From Pseudomaricurvus alkylphenolicus (GTDB lineage Bacteria; Pseudomonadota; Gammaproteobacteria; Pseudomonadales; Cellvibrionaceae): DNA of 64,000 nt. The DNA lies in contig NZ_JAAQPI010000016.1 in NCBI RefSeq assembly GCF_011683955.1, positions 123,780 to 187,779 on the forward strand. The letters are read 5' to 3'. Each line of letters starts with the position of its first letter. Position 1 is the stretch's first letter. The notes below the pieces were generated by a model, which saw only the letters and a program-made list of their open reading frames with translations, had not been told where the DNA came from and did no database searches. Below, one piece after another: positions 38,909 to 48,231 of the stretch. The position numbers and the translations under genes were made by a program.

Positions 38909-40528
38909 TCAATTTGTGCGGGTGACGTCCACAAACAGGGTAAGAGACTGACCCGGGTGGATATAGCCATTCTTTTTGATCGGGTTCCAGGCCAGGATTT
39001 CATTCACGCTCAAGTTGAACTTACCGGCGATTCTTGCCAGTGAATCACCTTTGCGCACTTTGTAAGCGAGCTTGCGAACCACTGGCTTGGTTGTATTCCT
39101 CGGCATCTTTGCCTGCGTCAATGGGGCGGATGCTTTCCAGATAACCAACTTCTGTTTTACCCGCAGCGTATCCTTGGGTGCCATGCCATTCCACTTGGCC
39201 AGCTGACTGACATTGACACCATGGGCTCTGGCAATCGTCCACAGTGAATCACCGGATTTAACCGTATACTGAATCTTGCGGGCGCTCTCGCCGCCGCGGC
39301 GCTTCGACTGGGTCCGCTTCAGACGCTCGTCCTCGCTATAGGCATAGTGCTTGGCCGAAGCACTGGCCTTTGGAATCAACATCATCTTGCCTGCACGAAT
39401 ATTGTTGCCGCGAATGTTGTTGTGTTCGCGCAGCACCGCCGGTGTGGTATCGAAACGCTTGGCGATGGCGATCAGGGAGTCACCGGACTTGATTTTGTAA
39501 CGCTCCCAACTGACCCTTGCTGACAGCGGCAACTGCTGCAGATTGCGGCGAAAGCCCTCAGCCTTGGCAACCGGTACCAGCAACCGATGAGGCCCCTTGG
39601 GATCGGTTGCCCAGCGATTGAACCCCGGATTGAGCTTGTAGAGATCATTGATGTCCATTTCGGCCAGATCCGCCGCCTGAGCCAGATCAATCTGTCCGCC
39701 GGTGTCCACGACATCGAAGTAAGGTTTATTGGGGACCTCGGATAATTGCACTTGATAGCTCTCCGGGTACATCACAAGGCGACTCAAGGCCAGGAGCTGC
39801 GGAACGTAGGCACGGGTTTCACGAGGTAAGCGCAAAGACCAAAAATCGGTGGGCAAGCCTTGACGCTTGTTCTTGCGAATGGCTTTGCGGACATTGCCCT
39901 CACCGGTGTTATAAGAGGCCAGCGCCAATAACCAATCGCCGCCCATACGTCGATGCAGGTCCGAAAGGTAATCCAGGGCCGCATTGGTAGACGCCACCAC
40001 ATCCCGGCGCCCGTCATACCACCAATTCTGCTTAAGACCATATTGGCGACCTGTGCCCGGGATAAACTGCCACATACCGGAAGCCCGGCCATGAGAGTAG
40101 GCGAAAGGGTCGAACGCACTCTCAACGATCGGCAGCAGGGCCAGTTCCATGGGCATGCCACGTGCCTCGATCTGTTCCAGAATGTAGAAAAGATAGCGAC
40201 TGCCGCGCTCACTGACCCGGGCCATGTAGGAAGGATGCTTCAGATACCAATCCAGGTGCTTGTCAATTCGGGGGTGTTGAATTCCTCCCAGGCTATAACC
40301 CGCCCTTAACCGATTCCACAGATCGTCGAATTCAGGCTCGGGAAATGCCGACAATTGCTCCCCGGAAACCTCACATTCGGCCAGGCGTTCAAGCCCCGGG
40401 TAAACCCGCTCTGGCGATTGCGGCCTTTCAGGCGTGGCGGTGATGACCTTCGGTGGGAGCGTAGGTGTACTGCAGGCAGCGAGCGTTAGTAGGAACAACG
40501 CTGGCAGGATCAGGCGAATCCGAGGCAT
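38909..40528 (-). CDS. mltD: Membrane-bound lytic murein transglycosylase D
   Basis: 539 residues from the ATG at 40528, which gives a lipoprotein signal MPRIRLILPALFLLTLAACS with the lipobox LAAC. The upstream 40 residues of the open frame have no support. The SLT domain (about 100-260) holds the catalytic glutamate in LPIVESAFDPFAYSHGRASG and the typical ALASYNTGEGNVRKAI. Three LysM peptidoglycan-binding repeats follow (YKIKSGDSLIAIAKRF, YTVKSGDSLWTIARAHG, YKVRKGDSLARIAGKF). It cleaves murein glycan to anhydro-muropeptides. It follows gloB on the same strand, as in many relatives. Confidence 0.95.
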   Translation of the reverse strand: MPRIRLILPALFLLTLAACSTPTLPPKVITATPERPQSPERVYPGLERLAECEVSGEQLSAFPEPEFDDLWNRLRAGYSLGGIQHPRIDKHLDWYLKHPSYMARVSERGSRYLFYILEQIEARGMPMELALLPIVESAFDPFAYSHGRASGMWQFIPGTGRQYGLKQNWWYDGRRDVVASTNAALDYLSDLHRRMGGDWLLALASYNTGEGNVRKAIRKNKRQGLPTDFWSLRLPRETRAYVPQLLALSRLVMYPESYQVQLSEVPNKPYFDVVDTGGQIDLAQAADLAEMDINDLYKLNPGFNRWATDPKGPHRLLVPVAKAEGFRRNLQQLPLSARVSWERYKIKSGDSLIAIAKRFDTTPAVLREHNNIRGNNIRAGKMMLIPKASASAKHYAYSEDERLKRTQSKRRGGESARKIQYTVKSGDSLWTIARAHGVNVSQLAKWNGMAPKDTLRVKQKLVIWKASAPLTQAKMPRNTTKPVVRKLAYKVRKGDSLARIAGKFNLSVNEILAWNPIKKNGYIHPGQSLTLFVDVTRTN

Positions 40529-40653
40529 ATTGACCCTTTGGGGTGGCACTAAGGCATTATTATGGGTGAAAGGGCGCATTTTACGGAAGAGCAACAAGTG
40601 CGTCAATTTGTTGCAAAATAGCGCCGAAATGCGGCAAAAGGCCAGCAAATGCG

Positions 40654-41430
40654 CTAGAAATTATCCTTCCAGCCCCTCACCGCCGCGAAGGATTCAGCAT
40701 TGTTGGATGGGCGCGTACCAGTGTGATGTTCTGCCGCCGCAATCACCGATGATTCTGCCACCCGCAGGAACGGGTTGGTTTTAAGCTCAACTCCAATAGA
40801 GGAGGGCACTGTAGCCTCCCCCCTGGCACGCTGCTGTTTAACGGATTCCACCCTGGCAACCAAATCTTTGTTTTCCGGTTCCACAGCCAAGGCAAAGGCC
40901 AGATTGGATTCAGTATACTCGTGGGCACAATAGACGGCGGTCTCTTCCGGCAATACCGCCAGGCGGGCTAGAGACCCCTGCATCTGCGCCGGTTGGCCCT
41001 CAAACATGCGACCACAACCACCGGCAAAAAGAGTATCTCCAGAGAACAGAATCCGAGCCTCATCGCTGAAGTAGGCAATATGATCGAGGGTATGGCCCGG
41101 CACCTCCAGAACCTTAAAGCCCATGGCGCCGTCCTCCAAATCCAGATACTCATTATCCTTAAGAGGATGAGTGATCTGGGCAATATTGTTGGAATGGGGG
41201 CCGTAGACCGGAATATTGCGATTTTTGAGCAGATCATCTACACCACCGGTATGGTCCCAGTGATGGTGAGTGACCAGAATTCCCGCCAGCGTCAGACCAT
41301 GCTCCTGTAACGCCTTCTCAATGGGCTGGGCATCGCCGGGATCAACCGCATAGGCCCGGTTACTGCCTGAGTGGTGAAACAACCAGAGATAGTTGTCACT
41401 GAAAGCGGGTACACGGATGACATTGATCAT
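40654..41430 (-). CDS. gloB: Hydroxyacylglutathione hydrolase (glyoxalase II)
   Basis: 258-residue metallo-beta-lactamase-fold thioesterase that hydrolyses S-lactoylglutathione, the last step of methylglyoxal detoxification. Metal ligands stand in THHHWDHTGG, VPGHTLDHI and FSGDTLFAGGCGR, with the family C-terminal domain FLRVAESSV. It is divergent from the methyltransferase-rnhA-dnaQ group, a layout shared with Pseudomonas and E. coli. Confidence 0.96.
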   Translation of the reverse strand: MINVIRVPAFSDNYLWLFHHSGSNRAYAVDPGDAQPIEKALQEHGLTLAGILVTHHHWDHTGGVDDLLKNRNIPVYGPHSNNIAQITHPLKDNEYLDLEDGAMGFKVLEVPGHTLDHIAYFSDEARILFSGDTLFAGGCGRMFEGQPAQMQGSLARLAVLPEETAVYCAHEYTESNLAFALAVEPENKDLVARVESVKQQRARGEATVPSSIGVELKTNPFLRVAESSVIAAAEHHTGTRPSNNAESFAAVRGWKDNF

Positions 41431-41526
41431 AATACGTCCAACAGCTTGAAGAATGGTGCTCAGTGAGCATAAGCGGCATAATAACCGAGGAGTTCAAGGT
41501 GAACCAGGAGGAATAATCGTACCGGC

Positions 41527-42378
41527 ATGAAGATTCTGGAGGCGATCAACCGGGTGCTGCGTTGGGCCGAAAATCGGCACGGACCACAGCCACTACAACA
41601 CTCAATGCCCGAACTGAAGTCCTGGGTGACCTCGCCGTTGGCCTGCAACATCCTCAGTGAAGAGAAAGCTCAGCTGGACGATTCTCTGGGTGAGCTGTTT
41701 GGCTACCACCTATTGGAATTGAGCTGTTTCGATACCGAGCTGCTGAGCACCAGCAGCCGCATCAACAACCGCTTTCGCCTCGCTCCTGTAGAGGGCTTCT
41801 CTGCCGGGGCACTTGCCGAGTTCGAGCAACTGCCTCTGCCGGAGGAATCCATCGATGTCGTACTGCTCCATCACGTACTCGAATTTTCCCCGAACCCCCA
41901 CCAACTGCTGAGGGAAGCCAATCGGGTACTCATACCCAGAGGACATCTGCTCATTGTGGGCTTCAACCCCTGGAGCCTGCAAGGCGTGTACAAGGTGTTG
42001 GCTCAGTGGCTTAGCGCCGCACCATTCTGGCGCCGACATTCACTGCGGGCAGGGCGCATACACGACTGGCTGCGTCTGCTCGATTGCGAGCCGGTTTCCA
42101 TCCAGCGAGGCTTCTACCGAATTCCCGTCAATCACGCAGGATTGTTGCGCCGTTTCGGCTTTTGGGAGCGACTCTGCCGAAAATTGCACCTGCCGTTTGG
42201 GGGCTACTATGTGCTGCTGGCACGCAAGGATCGCATTGCCATGCGCCCCATCAAGCCGCTCTGGTCTCAGCTGAACCCCATGGCGGGGCTGGTGATCGGC
42301 AAACCGGCATCGCGTATGCCCGATACTGCCCGGGAAACACCGGTTACCCGCACACAAGCGCAAAGCAATAGCCGTTAA
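41527..42378 (+). CDS. SAM-dependent methyltransferase (YafS type)
   Basis: 283-residue class I methyltransferase. The central region LPEESIDVVLLHHVLEFSPNPHQLLREANRVLIPRGHLLIVGFNPW matches motifs II-III; motif I is degenerate (YHLLELSCFDTEL). A basic C-terminal part may bind nucleic acid or lipid. The conserved place between gloB and rnhA matches yafS in E. coli and the equivalent gene in Pseudomonas; no function is established. The best ribosome site (AGGAGG, 41506-41511) is 15 bases from the ATG, which is long. Confidence 0.82.
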   Translation: MKILEAINRVLRWAENRHGPQPLQHSMPELKSWVTSPLACNILSEEKAQLDDSLGELFGYHLLELSCFDTELLSTSSRINNRFRLAPVEGFSAGALAEFEQLPLPEESIDVVLLHHVLEFSPNPHQLLREANRVLIPRGHLLIVGFNPWSLQGVYKVLAQWLSAAPFWRRHSLRAGRIHDWLRLLDCEPVSIQRGFYRIPVNHAGLLRRFGFWERLCRKLHLPFGGYYVLLARKDRIAMRPIKPLWSQLNPMAGLVIGKPASRMPDTARETPVTRTQAQSNSR

Positions 42379-42443
42379 CGCCTGGCCCCGGTACACTTCC
42401 TCCCCCTGTTCACAACAATATTCTCAACTGCAAGAGGTAATGA

Positions 42444-42875
42444 GTGAAGCACGTTGAACTGTTCACCGACGGCGCCTGCAAGGGCAACCCGGGCCCCGGA
42501 GGCTGGGGGGCGCTGTTGCGCTATGGCGAAAAAGAGAAATCTCTCTGCGGCGGCGAAGCCAAAACCACCAACAACCGCATGGAGCTGATGGCCGCCATTG
42601 AAGGGCTTCGAGCCCTTAAAGAGCCCTGTCGGGTAACTCTGACAACCGATTCCCAATATGTACGCCAGGGCATCACCCAGTGGATGTATAACTGGAAAAA
42701 GAACGGCTGGAAAACGGCTGCCAAGAAACCGGTAAAAAATGATGACCTCTGGAAACAGCTGGACTCGGAGGTCGCCCGCCATCAGGTGGAGTGGCACTGG
42801 GTAAAAGGCCATTCCGGTCATCGGGAAAACGAAATCGCAGATGCCCTGGCCAATCAGGGCATTGAACAACTATGA
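42444..42875 (+). CDS. rnhA: Ribonuclease HI
   Basis: 143-residue enzyme that cuts RNA in RNA:DNA hybrids. The four acidic catalytic residues are visible: [28 protein letters not shown] and NEIADALA. The start is a GTG at 42444; an ATG four bases upstream is out of frame. It ends 10 bp before dnaQ, the classical rnhA-dnaQ pair, here on one strand. Confidence 0.97.
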   Translation: MKHVELFTDGACKGNPGPGGWGALLRYGEKEKSLCGGEAKTTNNRMELMAAIEGLRALKEPCRVTLTTDSQYVRQGITQWMYNWKKNGWKTAAKKPVKNDDLWKQLDSEVARHQVEWHWVKGHSGHRENEIADALANQGIEQL

Positions 42876-42885
42876 GAATCTCCTT

Positions 42886-43599
42886 ATGAGACAAATCGTC
42901 CTGGATACGGAAACCACCGGCCTGGAGCCCTCCCAGGGGCATCGCATTATCGAAATCGGCTGTGTCGAGGTGGTTAACCGCCGGCTGACGGGAAAACACT
43001 ACCACCAATATATTCGCCCTGAACGGGAGGTGGATGAAGGTGCTATTGAAGTTCACGGAATCACCAACGAATTCCTGGCGGACAAACCGGTGTTTGCACA
43101 GATTGCCCATGAATTTCTCGATTTTGTTCAAGGGGCTGAGCTGGTGATTCACAACGCACCTTTTGATGTCGGATTTATCAACCACGAGTTTCGTCTCCTC
43201 AAGCCTGCGTACGACCCGATAGAAAACAATTGTGGGGTTGTCGATACGCTGGTGATGGCGCGGCAGAAGCACCCCGGCCAAAAGAACAATCTGGACGCCC
43301 TGTGCAAGCGTTACGGCGTGGACAATTCCCAGCGTGACCTCCACGGTGCTCTGCTCGATGCCGAGATCCTGGCGGATGTGTATCTGCTGATGACGGGTGG
43401 ACAAACCAATCTGCTGTTGGCTGGGGAAGGCGGTGATAACGCCGAAGGCGCTAGCGGTGGCGGAGCCGCCAGTGGAGTTCGCCGCCTCATCGGTGAAAGA
43501 CGACCACTACCAGTGATCAGTGCTACCGCAGAAGAGCTGAGTGCCCATGAGTCCAAGCTCGATCAGCTGGGAGAAGGGTGCGTGTGGCGACGGCAATAA
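42886..43599 (+). CDS. dnaQ: DNA polymerase III subunit epsilon
   Basis: 237-residue proofreading 3'-5' exonuclease. ExoI is LDTETTGLEP, ExoII HNAPFDVGF, ExoIII HGALLDAEILADV (DEDDh type). After the exonuclease domain QTNLLLAGE fits the sliding-clamp binding motif, then a glycine/alanine-rich linker and the C-terminal segment that binds the alpha subunit. The ATG at 42886 is chosen because 42841 lies inside rnhA. Confidence 0.96.
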   Translation: MRQIVLDTETTGLEPSQGHRIIEIGCVEVVNRRLTGKHYHQYIRPEREVDEGAIEVHGITNEFLADKPVFAQIAHEFLDFVQGAELVIHNAPFDVGFINHEFRLLKPAYDPIENNCGVVDTLVMARQKHPGQKNNLDALCKRYGVDNSQRDLHGALLDAEILADVYLLMTGGQTNLLLAGEGGDNAEGASGGGAASGVRRLIGERRPLPVISATAEELSAHESKLDQLGEGCVWRRQ

Positions 43600-43621
43600 A
43601 TCAACTGCCGAACATAGAATG

Positions 43622-43649
43622 AAAAAGGGGGCTTAAAGCCCCCTTTTTT
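43622..43649. terminator. Bidirectional intrinsic terminator between dnaQ and nhaB
   Basis: AAAAAGGGGGCT pairs with AGCCCCCTTTTT around TAA; the flanking A and T runs serve both converging genes. Confidence 0.93.
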
Positions 43650-43671
43650 GATTTCGGTAGCAATGCTGAAG

Positions 43672-45177
43672 TTACAGTGTCGCCGATACCAGAGCCAGAC
43701 CGACACCACCCAGAACGATGGTGTAAGGCAGCGCCATGATGACCATGCGACCGTAAGACAGGCGAATCAGCGGGGCCAGCGCGCTGGTCAGCAGGAACAG
43801 GAAGGCCGCCTGACCATTAGGGGTGGCAACACTGGGCAGGTTGGTACCAGTGTTAATGGCAATCGCCAGCTTTTCGAAGTGCTCACGAGTGATATCACCG
43901 GCATCCATCGCGGCACGGACCTCATTGATGTATACCGTCGCCACAAACACGTTATCACTGATCATGGAGAGCACACCGTTAGCCACAAAGAACATGGCTG
44001 GCTGGACCGACTCTTCCATCGCCAGAACCGCATCAATTACGGGGGAGAACAGGTGCTGATCGTGAATCACAGCAACGATCGCGAAAAACACCACCAACAG
44101 CGCGGTAAAGGGCAGGGCCTCTTCAAAGGCGTGGCCAATCTGATGTTCCTCAATGACGCCATTAAAGGCTGTCAGCAGCACGATGATCATCAGTCCGATC
44201 AGGCCGACTTCCGCAATATGAGTTGCCAGGGCACCCACCAGAATCAGAGCCACGACGCCTTGAACCACCAACTGCATGGAATCGCGACGGGTACGCTTCT
44301 TTTCTTCCTCGGCTGCGTAGTCTTCCAGCACGCTGCGAACCGCCTCAGGCAGTTCCACGCCGTAACCCATAATCTTGATCTTCTCCAGCAGTGCGCAGGT
44401 AATCAGACCTGCGAAGAAGACAGGGAAGGTAATCGGCGCCATCACCCAGATAAACTCCATAAAACTCCATTCCGCCCGCTGTGCGATCAGGAGGTTCTGG
44501 GGTTCACCCACCATCGTACACACACCACCCAGTGCCGTACCCACGGCGCCATGCATGATCAGGCTGCGCAGGAAGGCGCGAAAACCTTCCAGATCACTGC
44601 GGAAGTACTCATGAACATGCTGATCGTCTGAGTGGTCGTGGTCATCATGGTAAATTTTCTTGCCAGAGGCCACCTTGTGGTATACGGAGTAAAAGCCCAC
44701 AGCCACACTGATTAATACTGCCGTTACGGTCAGCGCATCGAGGAACGCCGACAATACCGCCGCCACCACCGAGAACAGCAGCGACAGGAGCATTTTGGAG
44801 CGAACACCAATCAGGATCTTGGTGAACACATACAACAGCAGGTCCTTCATAAAGTAGATTCCGGCCACCATAAACACCAGCAGCAAGATCACCTGCAAGT
44901 TACCTTCCACTTCGTGGTAAATGGTTTCCGGGGTCGTCATACCCAGAATCGCGGCTTGAATGGCCAGCAGCCCACCGGGTTGCAGAGGGTAACACTTGAG
45001 TGCCATAGCCAGAGTAAAGATAAATTCACCGATCAATAGCCAACCGGTCACGAAAGGTCCGGCGGTAAACAGTAACAGGGGATTCAGAATCAGGAAGAAG
45101 ATGATTGCCTGTTTGTACCAGATCGGAGCAGAACCTAGAAAGTTCTTAAAAAATGCCTGGGGGAGGGTTTGAGCCAT
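43672..45177 (-). CDS. nhaB: Na+/H+ antiporter NhaB
   Basis: 501-residue inner-membrane antiporter exporting sodium or lithium in exchange for protons. Long stretches match E. coli NhaB, for example [51 protein letters not shown] and [21 protein letters not shown] histidine/aspartate-rich loop ([14 protein letters not shown], about residues 180-195) is longer than usual and could bind metal or sense pH. The start at 45177 has GGAAGAG upstream; 13 extra upstream residues are not supported. Four hairpins fill the leader (45195-45326). Confidence 0.96.
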   Translation of the reverse strand: MAQTLPQAFFKNFLGSAPIWYKQAIIFFLILNPLLLFTAGPFVTGWLLIGEFIFTLAMALKCYPLQPGGLLAIQAAILGMTTPETIYHEVEGNLQVILLLVFMVAGIYFMKDLLLYVFTKILIGVRSKMLLSLLFSVVAAVLSAFLDALTVTAVLISVAVGFYSVYHKVASGKKIYHDDHDHSDDQHVHEYFRSDLEGFRAFLRSLIMHGAVGTALGGVCTMVGEPQNLLIAQRAEWSFMEFIWVMAPITFPVFFAGLITCALLEKIKIMGYGVELPEAVRSVLEDYAAEEEKKRTRRDSMQLVVQGVVALILVGALATHIAEVGLIGLMIIVLLTAFNGVIEEHQIGHAFEEALPFTALLVVFFAIVAVIHDQHLFSPVIDAVLAMEESVQPAMFFVANGVLSMISDNVFVATVYINEVRAAMDAGDITREHFEKLAIAINTGTNLPSVATPNGQAAFLFLLTSALAPLIRLSYGRMVIMALPYTIVLGGVGLALVSATL

Positions 45178-45194
45178 ATCTCTCTTCCTTTGCG

Positions 45195-45326
45195 CCGCTG
45201 CCCGAGCGGTCTTCAAGTGATCGCTGGCACGCCGCGCAAGCGGCAGCCTCGTTAACCCTATAATTACCGGGGTCTATTCTGGCGGGAGACCCGCCAGTCG
45301 GTAATCGGGTAGCTGCAAACTACCGA
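45195..45326 (-). ncRNA. Highly structured leader of nhaB, candidate ion-sensing element
   Basis: Reading toward nhaB, four stems follow each other: TCGGTAG/CTACC-C-GA (45305-45326), then a nested element in which ATTACCG/CGGTAAT (45263-45305) encloses the perfect hairpin CTGGCGGG-TCT-CCCGCCAG and an AATAGACC bulge, then GCCGC-TTGC-GCGGC (45231-45244) and CCGCT-CGGGC-AGCGG (45195-45209), which ends close to the ribosome site. Such order is unusual for a plain leader. Lithium- and sodium-sensing riboswitch classes (nhaA-I, nhaA-II, DUF1646) are known before cation antiporters, but I cannot confirm a match. Confidence 0.5.
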
Positions 45327-45654
45327 GTTCCTGAAAAAATTCAAGTATTTCAATAAGATCACACTGTAATTTGACACGAATTTTGAGATTATAGCCGCAC
45401 TGTTGGGACGTGGAGCTATATTTAGCTAAGCCGGCGCTCAAAAAGCAGGCAGGGCGATTACTTTTGGCTCAAGCGTCAAATTTGAGTCCATAGCGGAAGG
45501 AAGGGAATTGGAAGAGAGGTGAACGGGTGACCGGTTTGAGACCTGAATCATGGCAGACCCGCCCCTCTGAACACTAGACTGCGGCTTTCATTAGAAGGAA
45601 TTCCGTCCCGCTGGCCAGTTCGCCGGCGGTTAACCCAATAAAGGAACGATTAAC
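45327..45654. other. Intergenic region between divergent nhaB and fimL
   Basis: 328 bp upstream of both genes. It is AT-rich near 45330-45420, where promoters of nhaB are likely to lie, and GC-rich near fimL. I see no gene and no convincing operator. AAAGGAACG just before 45655 is the fimL ribosome site. Confidence 0.5.
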
Positions 45655-47379
45655 GTGGAACACAGTGATTCGGTCAACGTCAGCTCGCTCAATCTGGTCG
45701 CTGACGAGCTAGTATTGACCATCGAGCAGGCAGCCGGCCAGCTCGAACAATTTTCCACCACGCCAGCCAACAGTGAACCGCTGGACACCTGCATCGAGTT
45801 GATCGAACAAATTCGAGGCACTCTGAGACTTATCCAGCTCCACGGCGCAGACCTGTTGGCCGAAGAAATACTGATTGTCACCAAGGAATTGAAATCACCG
45901 ACGGATGAAAGCGCTCCCCCCCAGGAACAGACCCTGGGCGTGCTGAGTTCTGCATTCTTTATTTTGCCCCGCTACCTTGAATATACCCAGCAAACGCGCC
46001 GAGGCATGCCAATCCTGTTGATCCCGCACATCAACGAACTGCGCCAACACCGAAAAGCGGCGCTGTTACCGGAATCCCACTTTTTTAGCGTCGACCCATC
46101 GACCCCGTTTCAGAGTCCCCGAAAAACCATCGCGCTTCCCGACGACGAATTCCAACCGCTGATGCGACGCCTTCGCCACATGTACCAGGTGGGGCTGCTC
46201 AATACACTGCAGGGCAAGCAACCCCGCAGTGCGCTTGGAATCATGCAGCGCGGCCTGGAAAGACTGGAAATCATCACGGGCCAGCGTGCCATGGCCAAAC
46301 TCTGGTGGCTGGCAGCGGGCGCCCTGGAAGCGTTGCGCACCGATGATATGGAGCTCAGCAAATCCCGCAAGATGCTGCTGACCATGATCGACCGCCAGAT
46401 CAAACCCATACTCGACAAAGGTGCCCAGGCACTGGAAAACCAACCTCCACCAGCCCTGGTGACGCAATTGGTTTTTCTGGTGGCTCTGGGGCGCAAGCGC
46501 AGTAACCGCGGTGAGCAGATCCTGTCAACATTCGGCGTCCAGGCCCTTGCCTATGGCGACCGCGAGTTGCGCCAGGAAAGTGAAGCACTGAAGGGGCCCA
46601 GCGCCAACACCGTCTCCTCTGTAGCCGCGGTATTGAAGGATGAGCTGCGCCACACCAAGGAAATGTTGGAAAACGCCTCAGAGGCAGCCACCACCACCGA
46701 GCAAGACTATAACGAGCTCATTGGAACCCTGACCAAGGTGTCGGATATTCTTTCGGTTATGGGGCTGACTTCCGCCAGCACCACCCTCAAAGAAGAAGTG
46801 AGCAAGATCGAGGCGTGGCGAGACGGTGGTACCGAAGCGGAGACTGCAGATCTGCTGGAGCTCGCAGACGCGCTGCTGTATGTGGAAAGCACCGTCTCCG
46901 GCCTTGAAAATCTTAACCTCTCAGACGAAAAACTGAGCCACGCCAATAATCTGGCGCGCCAGGAGGTTATCGCCTCCTCACAATTGCGGGAAGCCGAGCT
47001 GATTGTGATCAAGGAGGCCGAAGCCGGCCTGGCACTGGTGAAACGGGCACTGAGCTCATTTGCCGAGTCAAATTTTGACCCGGGTCATATCAAGAATGTG
47101 GGCTCGACGCTGAACGCCCTGCGGGGTGGCATGATTATTCTCAACCTGCCTCGAGCGGCCGCCGTAGCCACCGCCTGCGTGGCCTTTATTGAAGATACCC
47201 TGATCAATAACGACCAGCCTATTGCCCTGCAACAACTGCTGGAAACCTTCGCCGATGCCATCATCGGCGTTGAATACTATCTTGACGCCCTCAGGCATGA
47301 TCGCGACAGCGATGATTCGGTTCTCGAAATTGCGGAGGAAAGTCTGCAGGCATTGGGCCATGGAGTACAAACCCGCTGA
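45655..47379 (+). CDS. fimL: FimL-like protein (ChpA-type Hpt-domain homologue)
   Basis: 574 residues, helical throughout, similar to the N-terminal half of ChpA. Regions at about 10-110 (SLNLVADELVLTIEQAAGQLEQF) and 470-560 (AEAGLALVKRALSSFAESNFD to GGMIILNLPRAAAVA) have the four-helix pattern of Hpt domains but show no phospho-accepting histidine in the expected place. In Pseudomonas FimL (PA1822) affects twitching and virulence through the cAMP/Vfr route. The gene order nhaB-fimL-nudC supports orthology. The start is a GTG; the stop overlaps the nudC start by one base (TGATG). Confidence 0.78.
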   Translation: MEHSDSVNVSSLNLVADELVLTIEQAAGQLEQFSTTPANSEPLDTCIELIEQIRGTLRLIQLHGADLLAEEILIVTKELKSPTDESAPPQEQTLGVLSSAFFILPRYLEYTQQTRRGMPILLIPHINELRQHRKAALLPESHFFSVDPSTPFQSPRKTIALPDDEFQPLMRRLRHMYQVGLLNTLQGKQPRSALGIMQRGLERLEIITGQRAMAKLWWLAAGALEALRTDDMELSKSRKMLLTMIDRQIKPILDKGAQALENQPPPALVTQLVFLVALGRKRSNRGEQILSTFGVQALAYGDRELRQESEALKGPSANTVSSVAAVLKDELRHTKEMLENASEAATTTEQDYNELIGTLTKVSDILSVMGLTSASTTLKEEVSKIEAWRDGGTEAETADLLELADALLYVESTVSGLENLNLSDEKLSHANNLARQEVIASSQLREAELIVIKEAEAGLALVKRALSSFAESNFDPGHIKNVGSTLNALRGGMIILNLPRAAAVATACVAFIEDTLINNDQPIALQQLLETFADAIIGVEYYLDALRHDRDSDDSVLEIAEESLQALGHGVQTR

Positions 47380-48206
47380 TGTTTATTCCAAGTAGCCAAC
47401 CCCAACCGTCAGCCACAACCGGTGAGCAACCCAACCGATGCTACCTGCCTGTTTCAAATGGGCAGTTGCTCTGTTCTGACGATGTTCCCTGGGGGCCGCT
47501 TGACGCCTCACTCTGGCGCTTTAGCAATCCTCAACTGGACGCCCCCCAGTTTTACCTGGGCGATTATCGGGGCCAACATTGTTACGTCGTGGCATTGCGG
47601 GACCTGCCCGACGTGCACGGTCATCACTGGCAGGGTCTGCGCAATCTGCTGGGGCTTCTGGATGAGGCTCACTACGAAATGGCCGCGCGGGCGCTACAAG
47701 TGGTCAATTGGGATCGTGATCATCGCTTTTGCGGTCGCTGTGGAGCACCCACCGAAAGTCACGAGGAGGAACGGGCCAAGGTTTGCCAACCCTGTGGCTT
47801 GCAGTTTTATCCGCGTTTGTCACCCTGTGTGATCACCGTCATTACCCGTGACGACCACTGCCTGCTGGCTCATAACCCCGCATTCCCGGCACGCTTTTTC
47901 AGTGCCCTGGCAGGATTTATCGAAGCCGGCGAAACCATTGAGGCCGCTCTGCGCCGCGAGGTATTCGAAGAAGTCGGACTAAACGTCGGTAGACTGCATT
48001 ATTTTGGCAGCCAGGCATGGCCATTCCCGGGGCAGCTGATGATCGGCTTCCACGCCGAGTATGAGAGTGGTGACATCGCCATCGATGGTATCGAAATCGA
48101 AGAGGCCAACTGGTATCGCTACGATCAGTTGCCGTTGGTTCCGCCGCCTTCAACTCTGTCCGGACAGCTGATTCAGGCATTTGTGCAACGCCACCAAAGC
48201 GGATAA
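47379..48206 (+). CDS. nudC: NADH pyrophosphatase / mRNA-decapping NudC
   Basis: 275-residue Nudix hydrolase. The zinc ribbon is complete (RFCGRCGAPTE ... KVCQPCGLQFYPR), followed by the Nudix box GFIEAGETIEAALRREVFEEVG and the NudC-specific SQAWPFPGQLMIGF. NudC splits NAD(H) to NMN and AMP and removes NAD caps from RNA. The ATG is fused to the fimL stop (TGATG), so translation is probably coupled. Confidence 0.96.
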   Translation: MFIPSSQPQPSATTGEQPNRCYLPVSNGQLLCSDDVPWGPLDASLWRFSNPQLDAPQFYLGDYRGQHCYVVALRDLPDVHGHHWQGLRNLLGLLDEAHYEMAARALQVVNWDRDHRFCGRCGAPTESHEEERAKVCQPCGLQFYPRLSPCVITVITRDDHCLLAHNPAFPARFFSALAGFIEAGETIEAALRREVFEEVGLNVGRLHYFGSQAWPFPGQLMIGFHAEYESGDIAIDGIEIEEANWYRYDQLPLVPPPSTLSGQLIQAFVQRHQSG

Positions 48207-48231
48207 AACAAAATAAGGAAGCTAATTCACC

